DNA of 64,000 nucleotides from Paracoccus marinaquae (GCF_018860165.1 NZ_JAHKNG010000014.1:1-64000); one strand, 5' to 3'. Shown: positions 1-9,153, counted from the stretch's first letter. Numbers and translations are program-made. Notes: a model not told the origin generated them from the sequence alone.

Positions 1-87
1 CCGAAACGTCCGGGAAGGGTTTGCGGCCCGCAACCAGTTCGCCATAATGTTCGGCGAGCGCTTCGCCGCTTGAGTATCTGAAACTGC

Positions 88-429
88 ATGGGCCGGATCA
101 GATACACAGAGTTCCTGACACTCCCCGGCAGGCCGGGAAGCATACGAGTCGACAATGGCCCGGAATACGTCAGTTCCACGCTGACAAACTGGGCCGAAAA
201 GCGGGGTATTGCCCTGACCTACATCCAACCCGGAAAGCCGCAACAGAACGCCTATGTCGAGCGCTACAACCGGACGGTAAGGCATGAGTGGCTGGACCAA
301 TACATCATCGAAAGCATCGAAGAAGCTCAGGACTACGCCACGCAATGGCTCTGGACTTACAACAACGACCGCCCCAACATGGGCATCGGCGGCATGACAC
401 CCGCCATGAAACTGAAAATGGCCGCGTGA
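88..429 (+). pseudogene. IS3-family transposase (OrfB) C-terminal fragment
   Basis: The frame encodes the last third of an IS3-family DDE transposase. From about position 121 it reads into the integrase core, with the RVDNGPEYVS block holding the second catalytic Asp, the PGKPQQNAYVERYNRTVR block holding the catalytic Glu, and the typical ending TPAMKLKMAA. A full OrfB is about 270-300 residues. Only about 100 are here, the first catalytic Asp is missing, and the first 11 codons do not look like transposase. Positions 1-120 hold no recognisable OrfA or OrfB sequence, so this is a truncated remnant and cannot work alone. It may be an old insertion cut by a later rearrangement. Confidence 0.85.
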
Positions 430-430
430 A

Positions 431-475
431 TTCTACCGATGCGCCCCGTTAAAAACGGGGGGATTACCCTGACAA
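431..475. repeat. probable right end of the IS3 remnant
   Basis: Directly after the transposase stop lies a short hairpin, CCCCGTT (444-450) and AACGGGG (454-460), running into GGATTACC. IS3-family elements end in an inverted repeat within a few tens of bases of the orfB stop, so the right terminus should be here. The left terminus is not in the window, so the exact end and any target duplication cannot be fixed. Confidence 0.4.
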
Positions 476-616
476 GCCGCAGTTCTGCGCCCGCCCGGAG
501 CAAGGGGTCGACGGCGCCGCCCGGCCCTGTGCCGGTGCCCGAACCCCGCGCAACGGTCGCAACCTGAGTACAGGCTGTGTCTGCCCGGTGTCGCCCCGGT
601 GTACGGGCTGTGACGC

Positions 617-640
617 AAAAAACCCGGCATTTGCCGGGCT
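617..640 (-). terminator. rho-independent terminator (minus strand)
   Basis: The stem CCCGGC (623-628) pairs with GCCGGG (633-638) around a 4-base loop. On the minus strand it is followed by six T residues (622-617). This is the best intrinsic terminator shape near pckA and probably a second, stronger stop for pckA transcripts, about 130 bases past its stop codon. Confidence 0.65.
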
Positions 641-717
641 TTCCGCGATTGCCCCGCAAGGTGTTGCGCCCTGCAACGCGCGCAGCCGTTGCGCGCCCCG
701 ATCATGGGGCCGGGAAT

Positions 718-745
718 CGAAAAGGCCGCGCGGGGGCGCGGCCTT
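718..745 (-). terminator. terminator downstream of pckA
   Basis: A perfect 10-bp inverted repeat, AAGGCCGCGC (722-731) and GCGCGGCCTT (736-745), has a GGGG loop. It begins 27 bases past the pckA stop codon, and on the minus strand it runs into TTTTCG. It is a strong hairpin with a short T tract. Confidence 0.7.
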
Positions 746-771
746 CAAGGGATCGGATCGGGCGATGCCCG

Positions 772-2367
<1,596 letters not shown>

Positions 2368-2462
2368 CGTTGTAACGCTCCTGACTGACTGGATACTTGC
2401 GACATTTCCGTGACGCAGTATGCGGGGCCTATAGCATGGACGGGAGATGAAAAAAGACGCGA

Positions 2463-2479
2463 GCGCCAACGGTTAGCGC
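2463..2479. promoter_or_regulatory. palindrome in the pckA-hprK divergent region
   Basis: The sequence GCGCCAAC-G-GTTAGCGC is an inverted repeat with one mismatch per arm. It lies almost exactly midway between the pckA start (about 95 bases) and the hprK start (about 96 bases). Position and symmetry suggest a repressor site acting on one or both operons. The cognate protein is unknown; a LacI-family carbon regulator is one possibility. Confidence 0.4.
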
Positions 2480-2575
2480 AATCAATAGATGTTATCGCCA
2501 TCGGATGCGATGCCGGCTGTTTCCGGGGGGAAAATTAACCATATCCCGCCATGATCCCGCGACGAGGTGATTCGC

Positions 2576-2989
2576 ATGAGGCAGGTGCATGGCACGACAG
2601 TGACGCTGGCTGGCCGGGGGGTGCTGATCCTCGGCCCCTCGGGTTCGGGCAAGTCAAGCCTGGCGCTGCAACTGATGGCGGCCGGGGCGGGGCTGGTCGC
2701 GGATGACCGCACCGATCTTTCGCGCGTGGAAGACACCGTGATCGCCAGTTGCCCGGCGCCGCTTCGCGGGCGTATCGAAGCGCGTGGAATCGGCATCCTC
2801 GCGGCGGCGGCGGAAGACCCGGTGCCATTGGCCCTTGTGGTCGATCTGGGCCGGATCGAGGATCACAGGCTGCCGCCGCAGCGTGAACATGACCTTTTGG
2901 GCATAGGCCTGCCTCTTGTCTTCGGTCCCTATCGCCCGCATCTTTATGCTGCGTTGCGGCAGTACCTGCTGACCGGGCGCATGGCATGA
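2576..2989 (+). CDS. hprK: HPr kinase/phosphorylase, short alphaproteobacterial form
   Basis: A 137-residue protein matching only the C-terminal catalytic half of Firmicute HprK. The P-loop GPSGSGKSS is at residues 20-28, followed by a DDR block. The N-terminal domain is absent, as is usual in alphaproteobacteria. It should phosphorylate HPr on the regulatory Ser. I chose ATG at 2576 rather than GTG at 2567 because GAGGTG then sits 6 bases before the start as a ribosome site; GTG 2567 is the alternative. It is followed by rapZ after 35 bases, then EIIA and HPr, so kinase and substrate share an operon. No ChvI/ChvG two-component genes lie between it and pckA. Confidence 0.92.
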   Translation: MRQVHGTTVTLAGRGVLILGPSGSGKSSLALQLMAAGAGLVADDRTDLSRVEDTVIASCPAPLRGRIEARGIGILAAAAEDPVPLALVVDLGRIEDHRLPPQREHDLLGIGLPLVFGPYRPHLYAALRQYLLTGRMA

Positions 2990-3024
2990 ACGACGGGTAA
3001 GCCCAGACGGAGGTTCCGGCCGCC

Positions 3025-4026
3025 ATGGCGGAAGATCTTGACAGCAGGGCCGAGGTGATCGGTGCGCAGCGGCTGGTCCTAGTGACCGGGCCGTCCGGAG
3101 CCGGCCGCTCGACCGCCATCAACGTGCTTGAGGACCTGGGTTTCGAGGCGATTGACAACCTGCCATTGTCGCTGATTCCGCGTCTGCTCGACGGGCCGCC
3201 GCGGCCGGTGCCGCTGGCTCTGGGGCTGGATGTCCGCAACCGTGACTTTTCGTCGTCGAATGTCATCGAACTGATCGACAAGCTGACCCGCAGCCCGGAC
3301 TATGTTCCCGAGGTCCTGTTTCTCGATTGTGCCGAGGATGTGCTGGTGCGGCGATACAGCGAGACCCGGCGCCGCCATCCGCTGGCGCCCGACGCCTCGC
3401 CGCTGTCGGGCGTGATGACCGAGATGGACCTGCTGACCCCGATCCGCGACCGCGCCGACGTGCTTGTGGATACCACGGAACTGACGCCGCATGATCTGAA
3501 GGCGGAGCTGACCCGCTGGTTCCAGATCCGGCCCGACAGCAGGCTCAGCGTCTCGCTGCATTCGTTCAGCTATCGGCGCGGGGTGCCGCGCGGGGTGGAC
3601 ATGATGTTTGACTGCCGCTGGCTTGCCAACCCGCATTGGGAGCCCGCCCTGCGTCAGATGGACGGGCGCGATGCCCCGGTGCAGGACTATGTGGCCCGCG
3701 ATCCCCGATTCGCCGAATTCTTCGCCCGGACCCGCGATCTGATCCTGTTTCTGCTGCCAGCCCATATCGCAGAGGGGAAAACCCACGTCTCGGTGGGCTT
3801 CGGGTGTACCGGAGGGCAACACCGTTCTGTCACTTTGGTCGAGAAGATGGCACTGGCGCTTGCGGATGCCGGCTGGCCGGTGTCAATAAGGCATAGGGAA
3901 CTCGAACGTCGCATGCCAGCGCCGTTGTCTTTCGGTGGTCTCAGGGCGGACGACACGCGGCGCGCCCTGGATGATCGGCAGGGCGACGGCGGGGTGAAGG
4001 CGTCTGGACTTGGTGAAATGCGTTGA
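3025..4026 (+). CDS. rapZ: RNase adapter / nucleotide-binding protein RapZ
   Basis: A 333-residue RapZ (YvcJ/YhbJ) protein. Walker [10 protein letters not shown] lies at residues 22-30, and the C-terminal domain carries the conserved [10 protein letters not shown] block. In E. coli RapZ presents the sRNA GlmZ to RNase E and so controls GlmS. In alphaproteobacteria it sits with PTS-Ntr genes, but its RNA target is not known from this sequence. The last ~30 residues are charged and poorly conserved. A GGAGG lies about 10 bases upstream of the ATG. Its stop overlaps the TTG start of the EIIA gene, indicating translational coupling. Confidence 0.93.
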   Translation: MAEDLDSRAEVIGAQRLVLVTGPSGAGRSTAINVLEDLGFEAIDNLPLSLIPRLLDGPPRPVPLALGLDVRNRDFSSSNVIELIDKLTRSPDYVPEVLFLDCAEDVLVRRYSETRRRHPLAPDASPLSGVMTEMDLLTPIRDRADVLVDTTELTPHDLKAELTRWFQIRPDSRLSVSLHSFSYRRGVPRGVDMMFDCRWLANPHWEPALRQMDGRDAPVQDYVARDPRFAEFFARTRDLILFLLPAHIAEGKTHVSVGFGCTGGQHRSVTLVEKMALALADAGWPVSIRHRELERRMPAPLSFGGLRADDTRRALDDRQGDGGVKASGLGEMR

Positions 4027-4448
4027 TCGGAATTGTCATCGTAGCGCATGGCGGCCTGGCGCGGGAATATCTTTCCGCGGTCGAGCATGTCGTGGGTCCG
4101 CAGGCCGGTTTCGCCGCAGTCGCGATCGAGGATGACCACGACCGCGCCGCCAAGACGGCCGAGATTCGGCGCGCGGCCGATTCGGTGGATCTTGGCGACG
4201 GTGTCGTGGTGGTGACCGATCTCTTCGGCGGATCGCCCTCGAACCTGTCGCTGCCCGCCTGTGCCGCCGGCCCTGACCGGACCATCCTTTACGGCGCCAA
4301 CCTGCCGATGCTGGTCAAGTTGGCCAAGTCGCGGCACTTGCCGGTTGCCGACGCGGTTGCCTTCGCGAAAGAGGCGGGGCGAAAGTACATCAACTCGTAC
4401 AATGTTCCGCTCGAGGCGGTGATGGACACCGGAACATCCGCCAGATGA
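4023..4448 (+). CDS. PTS EIIA component, mannose (Man) family
   Basis: A 141-residue EIIA-Man domain beginning [11 protein letters not shown], where His9 is the expected phosphorylation site. The fold continues with [10 protein letters not shown], typical of the family. The start is TTG, overlapping the rapZ stop (TTGA). No EIIB, EIIC or EIID gene is nearby, so it is unlikely to transport sugar and is more likely a regulatory phosphoryl acceptor from HPr. Its stop overlaps the HPr start (ATGA). EI-Ntr is not in the window. Confidence 0.92.
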   Translation: MIGIVIVAHGGLAREYLSAVEHVVGPQAGFAAVAIEDDHDRAAKTAEIRRAADSVDLGDGVVVVTDLFGGSPSNLSLPACAAGPDRTILYGANLPMLVKLAKSRHLPVADAVAFAKEAGRKYINSYNVPLEAVMDTGTSAR

Positions 4449-4723
4449 CTGCCTCGATCACGCGCGAACTGCCCATCATCAACGTCAAGGGACTTCATGC
4501 ACGGGCAAGTGCCAAGTTCGTCGATGTGGTCGAGCGCTTTGATGCGCAGGCCAAGGTCGAAAAGGACGGGATGAGCGTTTCGGGCGATTCGATCATGGGG
4601 CTGCTGATGCTGGCCGCGCCGCGCGGCTCCAAGATCACCGTCACCCTTACCGGACCCGAGGCCGCCGCCCTCGGCGAAGCCCTTGCGGCGCTGGTGTCGG
4701 ACTATTTCGGCGAAGGCATGTAG
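4445..4723 (+). CDS. ptsH: phosphocarrier protein HPr
   Basis: A 92-residue HPr. His18 in the GLHARASA block is the residue phosphorylated by enzyme I. Ser49 in SVSGDSIMGLLML corresponds to the regulatory Ser46 that HprK modifies. The start overlaps the EIIA stop by four bases. With HprK, EIIA and RapZ in one operon, HPr is the hub of a regulatory, non-transporting phosphorelay. The TetR gene starts 10 bases downstream and may be cotranscribed. Confidence 0.95.
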   Translation: MTASITRELPIINVKGLHARASAKFVDVVERFDAQAKVEKDGMSVSGDSIMGLLMLAAPRGSKITVTLTGPEAAALGEALAALVSDYFGEGM

Positions 4724-4733
4724 GGCCGCGATC

Positions 4734-5348
4734 GTGGCCGAACGCAAAAGCTATCATCATGGCAATCTGCGCCAGGCGCTGGTCGAGGCGACCGCCGCCC
4801 TGATCGAGGAGATGGGCCCGCAGGCCTTCACGCTGGCCGAGGCCGCGCGCCGCGCAGGCGTGTCGCCGGCCGCACCCTATCGGCATTTCAAGGGCCGCGA
4901 CGATCTGATCGAAGAGGTCGCGCGGCTTGGCTTTGTCGATTTCGCGGCGCGTCTGGAGGCGGCTTTCGACAGGGGCCGTCCACGCGCGCTGACCGCCTTT
5001 CTGCGCATGGGACAGGCCTATCTGGATTTCGCGCGCGACCGGCCCGGCTATTACATGGCGATGTTCGAATCGGGGATATCCATTGCCGGCAACGCCGATC
5101 TGGCACTGGCCTCCGAGCGCGCGCAGGGGGTTCTGCTGCGCGCCGCCGGCGCGCTGGCCGACCGCCTGCCCGCCGATCAGCGCCCGCCCGCGCGCATGGT
5201 GGCCAACCATATCTGGGCGATGAGCCATGGCGTGGTGGAACTGTTCTCGCGTGGCAAGCCCGGCGGGCGTACCCCGGTCGAGCCCTCCGAGATGCTGGAA
5301 AGCGGCGTCATCATCTATCTGCGCGGGCTGGGCCTGATCCCCGACTGA
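4734..5348 (+). CDS. TetR/AcrR-family transcriptional regulator
   Basis: A 204-residue TetR regulator with the N-terminal helix-turn-helix at about residues 32-53 (FTLAEAARRAGVSPAAPYRHF) and a C-terminal region containing NHIWAMSHG, typical of the WHG-type TetR C-terminal domain. I chose the GTG at 4734, 10 bases after the HPr stop, because the protein then begins AERKSYHHGNLR as in relatives; an upstream ATG in frame would overlap HPr. A near-perfect palindrome 46 bases downstream, before the DUF2852 gene, is a likely binding site. The ligand is unknown. Confidence 0.9.
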   Translation: MAERKSYHHGNLRQALVEATAALIEEMGPQAFTLAEAARRAGVSPAAPYRHFKGRDDLIEEVARLGFVDFAARLEAAFDRGRPRALTAFLRMGQAYLDFARDRPGYYMAMFESGISIAGNADLALASERAQGVLLRAAGALADRLPADQRPPARMVANHIWAMSHGVVELFSRGKPGGRTPVEPSEMLESGVIIYLRGLGLIPD

Positions 5349-5367
5349 ACTTTTTTCGTGACCCGCC

Positions 5368-5419
5368 TTGACGCCGCGTCCCTATCCCCCATCTATGTAA
5401 ATGTGATTAACATTAACAT
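5368..5419 (+). promoter_or_regulatory. promoter with near-perfect palindromic operator
   Basis: A TTGACG hexamer (5368-5373) precedes an inverted repeat, ATGTAAATGT (5395-5404) and ACATTAACAT (5410-5419), with 9 of 10 arm pairs complementary around GATTA. The palindrome covers the region where the -10 box should be (ATCTAT at 5391-5396 gives 17-bp spacing). It ends just before the ribosome site GGAGGG of the DUF2852 gene, so a bound repressor would block transcription. Confidence 0.6.
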
Positions 5420-5434
5420 GGAGGGATCACAGAG

Positions 5435-5839
5435 ATGCACAGCGCATCGCAGACCATTCCGGCCTATCCGATGGCCCCGACGCGCGGCACCGGCCCGCTC
5501 AGTCGCGCCCGCGACTGGCTGGACGAACGCGGCAAGCCCGCCTGGATCGTGGCGATGATCCTGGGCTTTGTCCTCTTCTGGCCCGTCGGCCTTGCCATCC
5601 TCGCCTACATGATCTGGAGCAAACGCATGTTCAGTTGCAGCAAACGCGCCCACATGCCGCGCCACTATGCGGCATCCACCGGAAACTCGGCCTTCGACGC
5701 CTATCGCGAAGAAACGCTGAAGCGGCTGGAGGACGAACACCGCGAGTTCATGGACTTCCTGCAAAAGCTGCGCGAGGCCAAGGACAAGGCGGAATTCGAT
5801 CAGTTCATGGAACAGCGCGACATCAAGCCCGAGAACTGA
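5435..5839 (+). CDS. DUF2852 family membrane protein
   Basis: A 134-residue protein of the DUF2852 family, function unknown. One hydrophobic segment at about residues 36-61 ends in MIWSKRMF, which fits a membrane anchor with a basic flank. A charged, helical C-terminal tail follows (EETLKRLEDEHREFMDFLQKL), likely a coiled coil. GGAGGG lies 9 bases upstream of the ATG. Its promoter carries the palindrome at 5395-5419, and the TetR gene lies just upstream in the same direction, so TetR control is plausible but unproven. Confidence 0.85.
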   Translation: MHSASQTIPAYPMAPTRGTGPLSRARDWLDERGKPAWIVAMILGFVLFWPVGLAILAYMIWSKRMFSCSKRAHMPRHYAASTGNSAFDAYREETLKRLEDEHREFMDFLQKLREAKDKAEFDQFMEQRDIKPEN

Positions 5840-5855
5840 TCGCGCAATCATCGAC

Positions 5856-5875
5856 GGGGCCGGGTGACCGGCCCC
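5856..5875. terminator. hairpin between convergent genes
   Basis: A perfect 8-bp stem, GGGGCCGG (5856-5863) and CCGGCCCC (5868-5875), with a GTGA loop lies between the stop codons of the DUF2852 gene and hbd. It probably serves both strands. There is no T tract, so termination efficiency is uncertain. Confidence 0.5.
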
Positions 5876-5898
5876 TCGCCTGTGTGGTGCGGCGTCAA

Positions 5899-6774
5899 CT
5901 ACCGTGTCGGCACCGGGATTTCGCCGCGATAGTCATAGAAGCCGCGCCCGGTCTTGCGGCCCAGCCAGCCGGCCTCGACATATTTCGTCAGCAGTGGGCA
6001 GGGGCGGTACTTGGTATCGGCCAGCCCCTCATGCAGGACGTTCATGATCGCCAGACAGGTATCGAGACCGATGAAATCGGCCAGTTCCAGCGGCCCCATT
6101 GGGTGATTGGCGCCCAGTTTCAGCGCCTGGTCGATGGACCGGACATTTCCGACGCCTTCATAAAGCGTATAGACCGCCTCGTTGATCATCGGCATCAGGA
6201 TGCGGTTGACGATGAAGGCGGGAAAATCCTCGGCGCTGGCCGCGGTCTTGCCCAGCCGCTCCACCACCTCGACCAGCGCCCGGTAGGTTGCGTCGTCGGT
6301 GGCGATGCCGCGGATCAACTCGACCAGCTGCATCACCGGCACCGGGTTCATGAAATGGAAGCCCATGAACCGTTCGGGCCGGTCGGTGCGGCTGGCCAGC
6401 CGGGTGATCGAGATCGACGAGGTATTCGATGTCAGGATCGTGTCATGTTTCAGATGCGGCTGCAGGTCCTCGAAGATCGCCTGCTTGACGGTCTCGCGCT
6501 CGGTCGCGGCCTCGATGACCAGATCGGTCTGGCCCAGATCGGCCAGCCTCAGCGTTGTCTTCACCCGGCCCATCGCGGCCTTCTTATCCGCCGCGCTGAT
6601 CTTGTCGCGGCTGACCTGACGCTCCATGTTCTTGTCGATCAGCGCAATGGCCTTGTCCAGCGCCTCCTGGGTGATATCGGTCATCAGCACATCATAGCCT
6701 GCAAGCACAAAGACATGGGCGATGCCGTTGCCCATCTGACCTGCACCGATCACACCAACCGATTGAATCGCCAT
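5899..6774 (-). CDS. hbd: 3-hydroxybutyryl-CoA / 3-hydroxyacyl-CoA dehydrogenase
   Basis: A 291-residue single-function 3-hydroxyacyl-CoA dehydrogenase. It has the N-terminal NAD-binding motif GVIGAGQMGNGIA, the SNTSSISIT block, the catalytic region GFHFMNPVPVM, and a C-terminal dimerisation domain ending GRGFYDY. It interconverts 3-hydroxyacyl-CoA and acetoacetyl-CoA-type products in butyrate/PHB or beta-oxidation metabolism. I placed the start at the ATG at 6774, where MAIQSVGVIG matches the family; GAGGCGG lies upstream. No thiolase or crotonase gene adjoins it. Confidence 0.95.
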   Translation of the reverse strand: MAIQSVGVIGAGQMGNGIAHVFVLAGYDVLMTDITQEALDKAIALIDKNMERQVSRDKISAADKKAAMGRVKTTLRLADLGQTDLVIEAATERETVKQAIFEDLQPHLKHDTILTSNTSSISITRLASRTDRPERFMGFHFMNPVPVMQLVELIRGIATDDATYRALVEVVERLGKTAASAEDFPAFIVNRILMPMINEAVYTLYEGVGNVRSIDQALKLGANHPMGPLELADFIGLDTCLAIMNVLHEGLADTKYRPCPLLTKYVEAGWLGRKTGRGFYDYRGEIPVPTR

Positions 6775-7080
6775 GTCCGCCTCTCGATCTATGGTCGGCG
6801 GGACGATAGGGCGCGCGGCGCGCTGCTGCAACGCAAAACCGCCCCGCAGGTAACGGGCCGCCATGGGAACCCTTCGCGCCACCAAGGTTCCGCAGCGGTT
6901 TCCGGTGTGGGCGCGCTGCATGAGCTTACGCTAGGTCAAGATTTCCGATTGAAACAGTCGGAGAAATGGTTAATGTGCAAATGCCAGCGACGCCGAGGAT
7001 TCTCAGCGTTCGCCAGCTCTTCCTGAAAAGCGAATTCATCAAACCAAATGCGCCGTTGCTGACGGCGCAGAGGAGGACTT
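6775..7080. promoter_or_regulatory. divergent intergenic region with candidate promoter for the RTX gene
   Basis: A 306-base gap between the divergent hbd and RTX genes. On the plus strand TTGAAA (6949-6954) and TAATGT (6971-6976), 16 bp apart, form a reasonable promoter about 105 bases before the RTX start. CAGAGGAGGACTT directly before 7081 is a strong ribosome site. The frame upstream of the hbd ATG is open but shows no conserved sequence. No other gene was seen. Confidence 0.45.
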
Positions 7081-7926
7081 ATGGCAATGTTTCCCAGCTT
7101 GCTCGGTGGCGGCGGTATCACCTTCGGAACCAGTGGCGATGACCTGATCGCGGGCGGGCGTGGCCCCTCGATCGTCTGGGCCGGTGCCGGCAATGACGGT
7201 GTGCGCCTCGGCTACGGCAACGACATCGCCTATCTGGGTGAGGGCGATGACGTGGCCTATACCGAGGGCGGCGACGATGTCGTTTTCGGCGATGCGGGCA
7301 ATGACTTCATCTATACGGGCAGCGGCAACGACTGGGCCGAAGGCGGCGACGGGAACGACTTCCTGTATGGCGCGGGCGGCAACGATCAGTTGTTCGGCGG
7401 TGCGGGTGACGATCTCATCTACGATACCGAAGGCAACAACGCGCTGTTCGCCGGGGACGGCAACGACATGGTTTCCGGCGGTTCCGGGATCGATGTCATC
7501 TTCGGCGGTTCGGGTGCCGACATCATCACCGGCGGCGGCGGCAATGACTGGATCTCGGGCGGCAACTCGACCATCACCACCGTGAACGCGGACGGCACCG
7601 TCACCCAGACCCAGGGCGTCAACCAGATCTATGGTCAGGGCGGCGACGATATCCTGTCCGGCAGCGGCGGCTCGAACGAGTTCTTCTATGGCGGCGATGA
7701 CGGCAACGATCGGATCAGCGGCTTTGATGCGGAAACCGACGAGATCATTCTGCTCAGCAATCTGAACGACAGCGGGATCGTCGATTTCGCCTCTCTGGTC
7801 GGGCGCATCTCGAACAGCGCCGAGGGTGCGGTGGTCGATCTGGGCGGCGACAGCCATATCCTGCTGCAGGGCGTCGCAGCCAACGATATCCTCGCGAATC
7901 TGGACGGTTACTTCGACTTCGCCTGA
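7081..7926 (+). CDS. RTX-repeat calcium-binding protein
   Basis: A 281-residue acidic protein made almost entirely of glycine/aspartate nonapeptide repeats of the GGxGxDxxx type, at least 14 in a row from about residue 16 to 165 (for example GAGNDFLYG-like units). A C-terminal part follows with DRISGFDAETDEIILL, resembling the serralysin-type C-terminal domain read by type I secretion systems. There is no Sec signal peptide and no enzymatic domain. It is likely a secreted calcium-folded protein, perhaps a surface or matrix component. No type I ABC transporter, adaptor or TolC gene is in the window. Confidence 0.85.
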   Translation: MAMFPSLLGGGGITFGTSGDDLIAGGRGPSIVWAGAGNDGVRLGYGNDIAYLGEGDDVAYTEGGDDVVFGDAGNDFIYTGSGNDWAEGGDGNDFLYGAGGNDQLFGGAGDDLIYDTEGNNALFAGDGNDMVSGGSGIDVIFGGSGADIITGGGGNDWISGGNSTITTVNADGTVTQTQGVNQIYGQGGDDILSGSGGSNEFFYGGDDGNDRISGFDAETDEIILLSNLNDSGIVDFASLVGRISNSAEGAVVDLGGDSHILLQGVAANDILANLDGYFDFA

Positions 7927-7938
7927 TCTTGATGCCTG

Positions 7939-7975
7939 GCCCGGCGATGGCGGCAGCCTTCGCCGGGCTTTCCTG
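7939..7975 (+). terminator. terminator after the RTX gene
   Basis: GCCCGGCGA (7939-7947) pairs with TCGCCGGGC (7960-7968) over 9 bp and is followed by TTTCC. It lies 13 bases past the RTX stop codon, with the shape of an intrinsic terminator. Confidence 0.6.
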
Positions 7976-7986
7976 TTCACGGGTGC

Positions 7987-8017
7987 GGCGCCCCGGCCCG
8001 AAGGGTGCCGGGGCGCC
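7987..8017. other. strong perfect hairpin upstream of the SIP gene
   Basis: GGCGCCCCGGC (7987-7997) and GCCGGGGCGCC (8007-8017) form an 11-bp perfect stem with a 9-base loop. No T tract follows. It lies 90 bases before the SIP start, so it could be a second terminator, a leader structure or a protein site. Confidence 0.4.
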
Positions 8018-8106
8018 CCGCCTTTCTTGCCATTCGCTTTCGCGGGTGCGAGACGCATCCGGTCGGGCGGCCGTCGTCGCCCCGCCTGCCACGGGGCCAT
8101 CACGCC

Positions 8107-9153
8107 ATGAGACATGACACACCGCCACCGCTGCAATCCGAGGCCGCCCTGCCGGGGCTGCCCTTCGCGCAGATCGATGCGCTGTTGCGGGCCGAGGCCG
8201 AGGCCCATGGGTTGGTGCTGAGATCCGGACATGGCCGGTCGACCTGGTGCGAGGTGGACCGGGGCGAGTTCGGCGCGCGCATGGGCCCCGAAGGCAGCAT
8301 CCTCTATGTCCGCGCCTCTGATCGTGACTGGCTGTTCACCCTGCAGGAAACAGTATCCAGCCATGTTGCCGAAGCCTTCCCCGGGCAAGCAGGGTTGCTG
8401 CGCTGGTCCGGGCTTGATCGCGCGGGTGAGGCGCCGCCGAATTTTAGCCTGGCGCGCGTCGAAAGCATCCGCCCGGTCGGCGACCATTTCCTGCGCCTCA
8501 GGCTGCGGGGCGAGGGGCTCGAGCGGCTGGCCCGGGCGATGATCCATTTCCGCCTGATCCTGCCGCAACCGGGCGATGCCGATCCGCAATGGCCGGTGAT
8601 CGGCCCGAATGGCCAGACTGTCTGGCCCAAGGGCGACAAGGAACTGCACCGGCCGGCCTATACGGTTCGTGCCATCGATCCGGCTGCGGGCTGGATGGAG
8701 ACCGATGTTTTCATCCATGACGGCGGGCGCATCTGTGGCTGGCTGGCCTCGGCCGCGCCCGGCTCGCTGATCGGGCTGACGGGGCCGGGCGGGGGCGGGG
8801 TGCCGGTTGCGCCGCGCCTGCTGATCGGCGGCGATGAGACCGCCTATCCGGCGCTGGCCCGCATCATCGAGGCACAACCGCGGGACAGCCGGGGCGAATG
8901 CTGGCTGTTCGGGACCGCCGGGGATTACCCGCTGCCCGAACATCCCGGCATCAGCCTGATCCTTGCTCCGGGCGACGAGGCGCGGCTGGCGAATCGTCTG
9001 GCCCGTGACGGCACGACGGCCGACAGCATCTGGATCGCAACCGAGAAAAGCCGCCTCGCGCCGCTGCGCCGCGTCATTCTTGATGAGCTGGCGATCCCGA
9101 AACAGGCAACCCATCTGGCCGCCTACTGGACTGCGGCGAAGGTGCCGGCATAG
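8107..9153 (+). CDS. DUF2218-SIP fusion, ferric-siderophore reductase
   Basis: A 348-residue protein in two parts. Residues about 15-95 match DUF2218 (sequence around SGHGRSTWCEVDRGEFGA). From about 110 it is a siderophore-interacting protein (SIP/ViuB) with a flavin-binding half and a C-terminal NAD(P)H domain (LLIGGDETAYPALARII). SIP proteins reduce and release iron from imported ferric siderophores in the cytoplasm. I chose the ATG at 8107, where the recognisable protein begins; no clear ribosome site precedes it. The last 80 bases overlap iucC on the other strand. Its position makes it the iron-release step for the aerobactin-like siderophore. Confidence 0.9.
   Translation: MRHDTPPPLQSEAALPGLPFAQIDALLRAEAEAHGLVLRSGHGRSTWCEVDRGEFGARMGPEGSILYVRASDRDWLFTLQETVSSHVAEAFPGQAGLLRWSGLDRAGEAPPNFSLARVESIRPVGDHFLRLRLRGEGLERLARAMIHFRLILPQPGDADPQWPVIGPNGQTVWPKGDKELHRPAYTVRAIDPAAGWMETDVFIHDGGRICGWLASAAPGSLIGLTGPGGGGVPVAPRLLIGGDETAYPALARIIEAQPRDSRGECWLFGTAGDYPLPEHPGISLILAPGDEARLANRLARDGTTADSIWIATEKSRLAPLRRVILDELAIPKQATHLAAYWTAAKVPA

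Larger units (their letters stand above)
430..771. other. gene-free stretch between IS remnant and pckA
   Basis: About 340 bases without a credible gene. Open frames of 80-100 codons exist on the minus strand, but their translations are Arg/Gly/Pro-rich and resemble no family, as expected of non-coding high-GC DNA. The stretch holds the presumed IS right end (431-475) and two hairpins that look like terminators for transcripts coming from the right. Confidence 0.6.

Noticed and set aside
433-748. Small minus-strand frames near the IS remnant
   Set aside because: No ribosome site, no conserved sequence, and terminator hairpins lie inside them.
6944-6967. Dyad CCGA...TCGG upstream of the RTX gene as a terminator or operator
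   Set aside because: Arms are four bases with mismatches beyond, and there is no T tract. It could easily be chance.
7939-8017. Tandem hairpins after the RTX gene as a small RNA or riboswitch for the SIP gene
   Set aside because: The first is well explained as a terminator. Nothing in the second matches a known riboswitch core.
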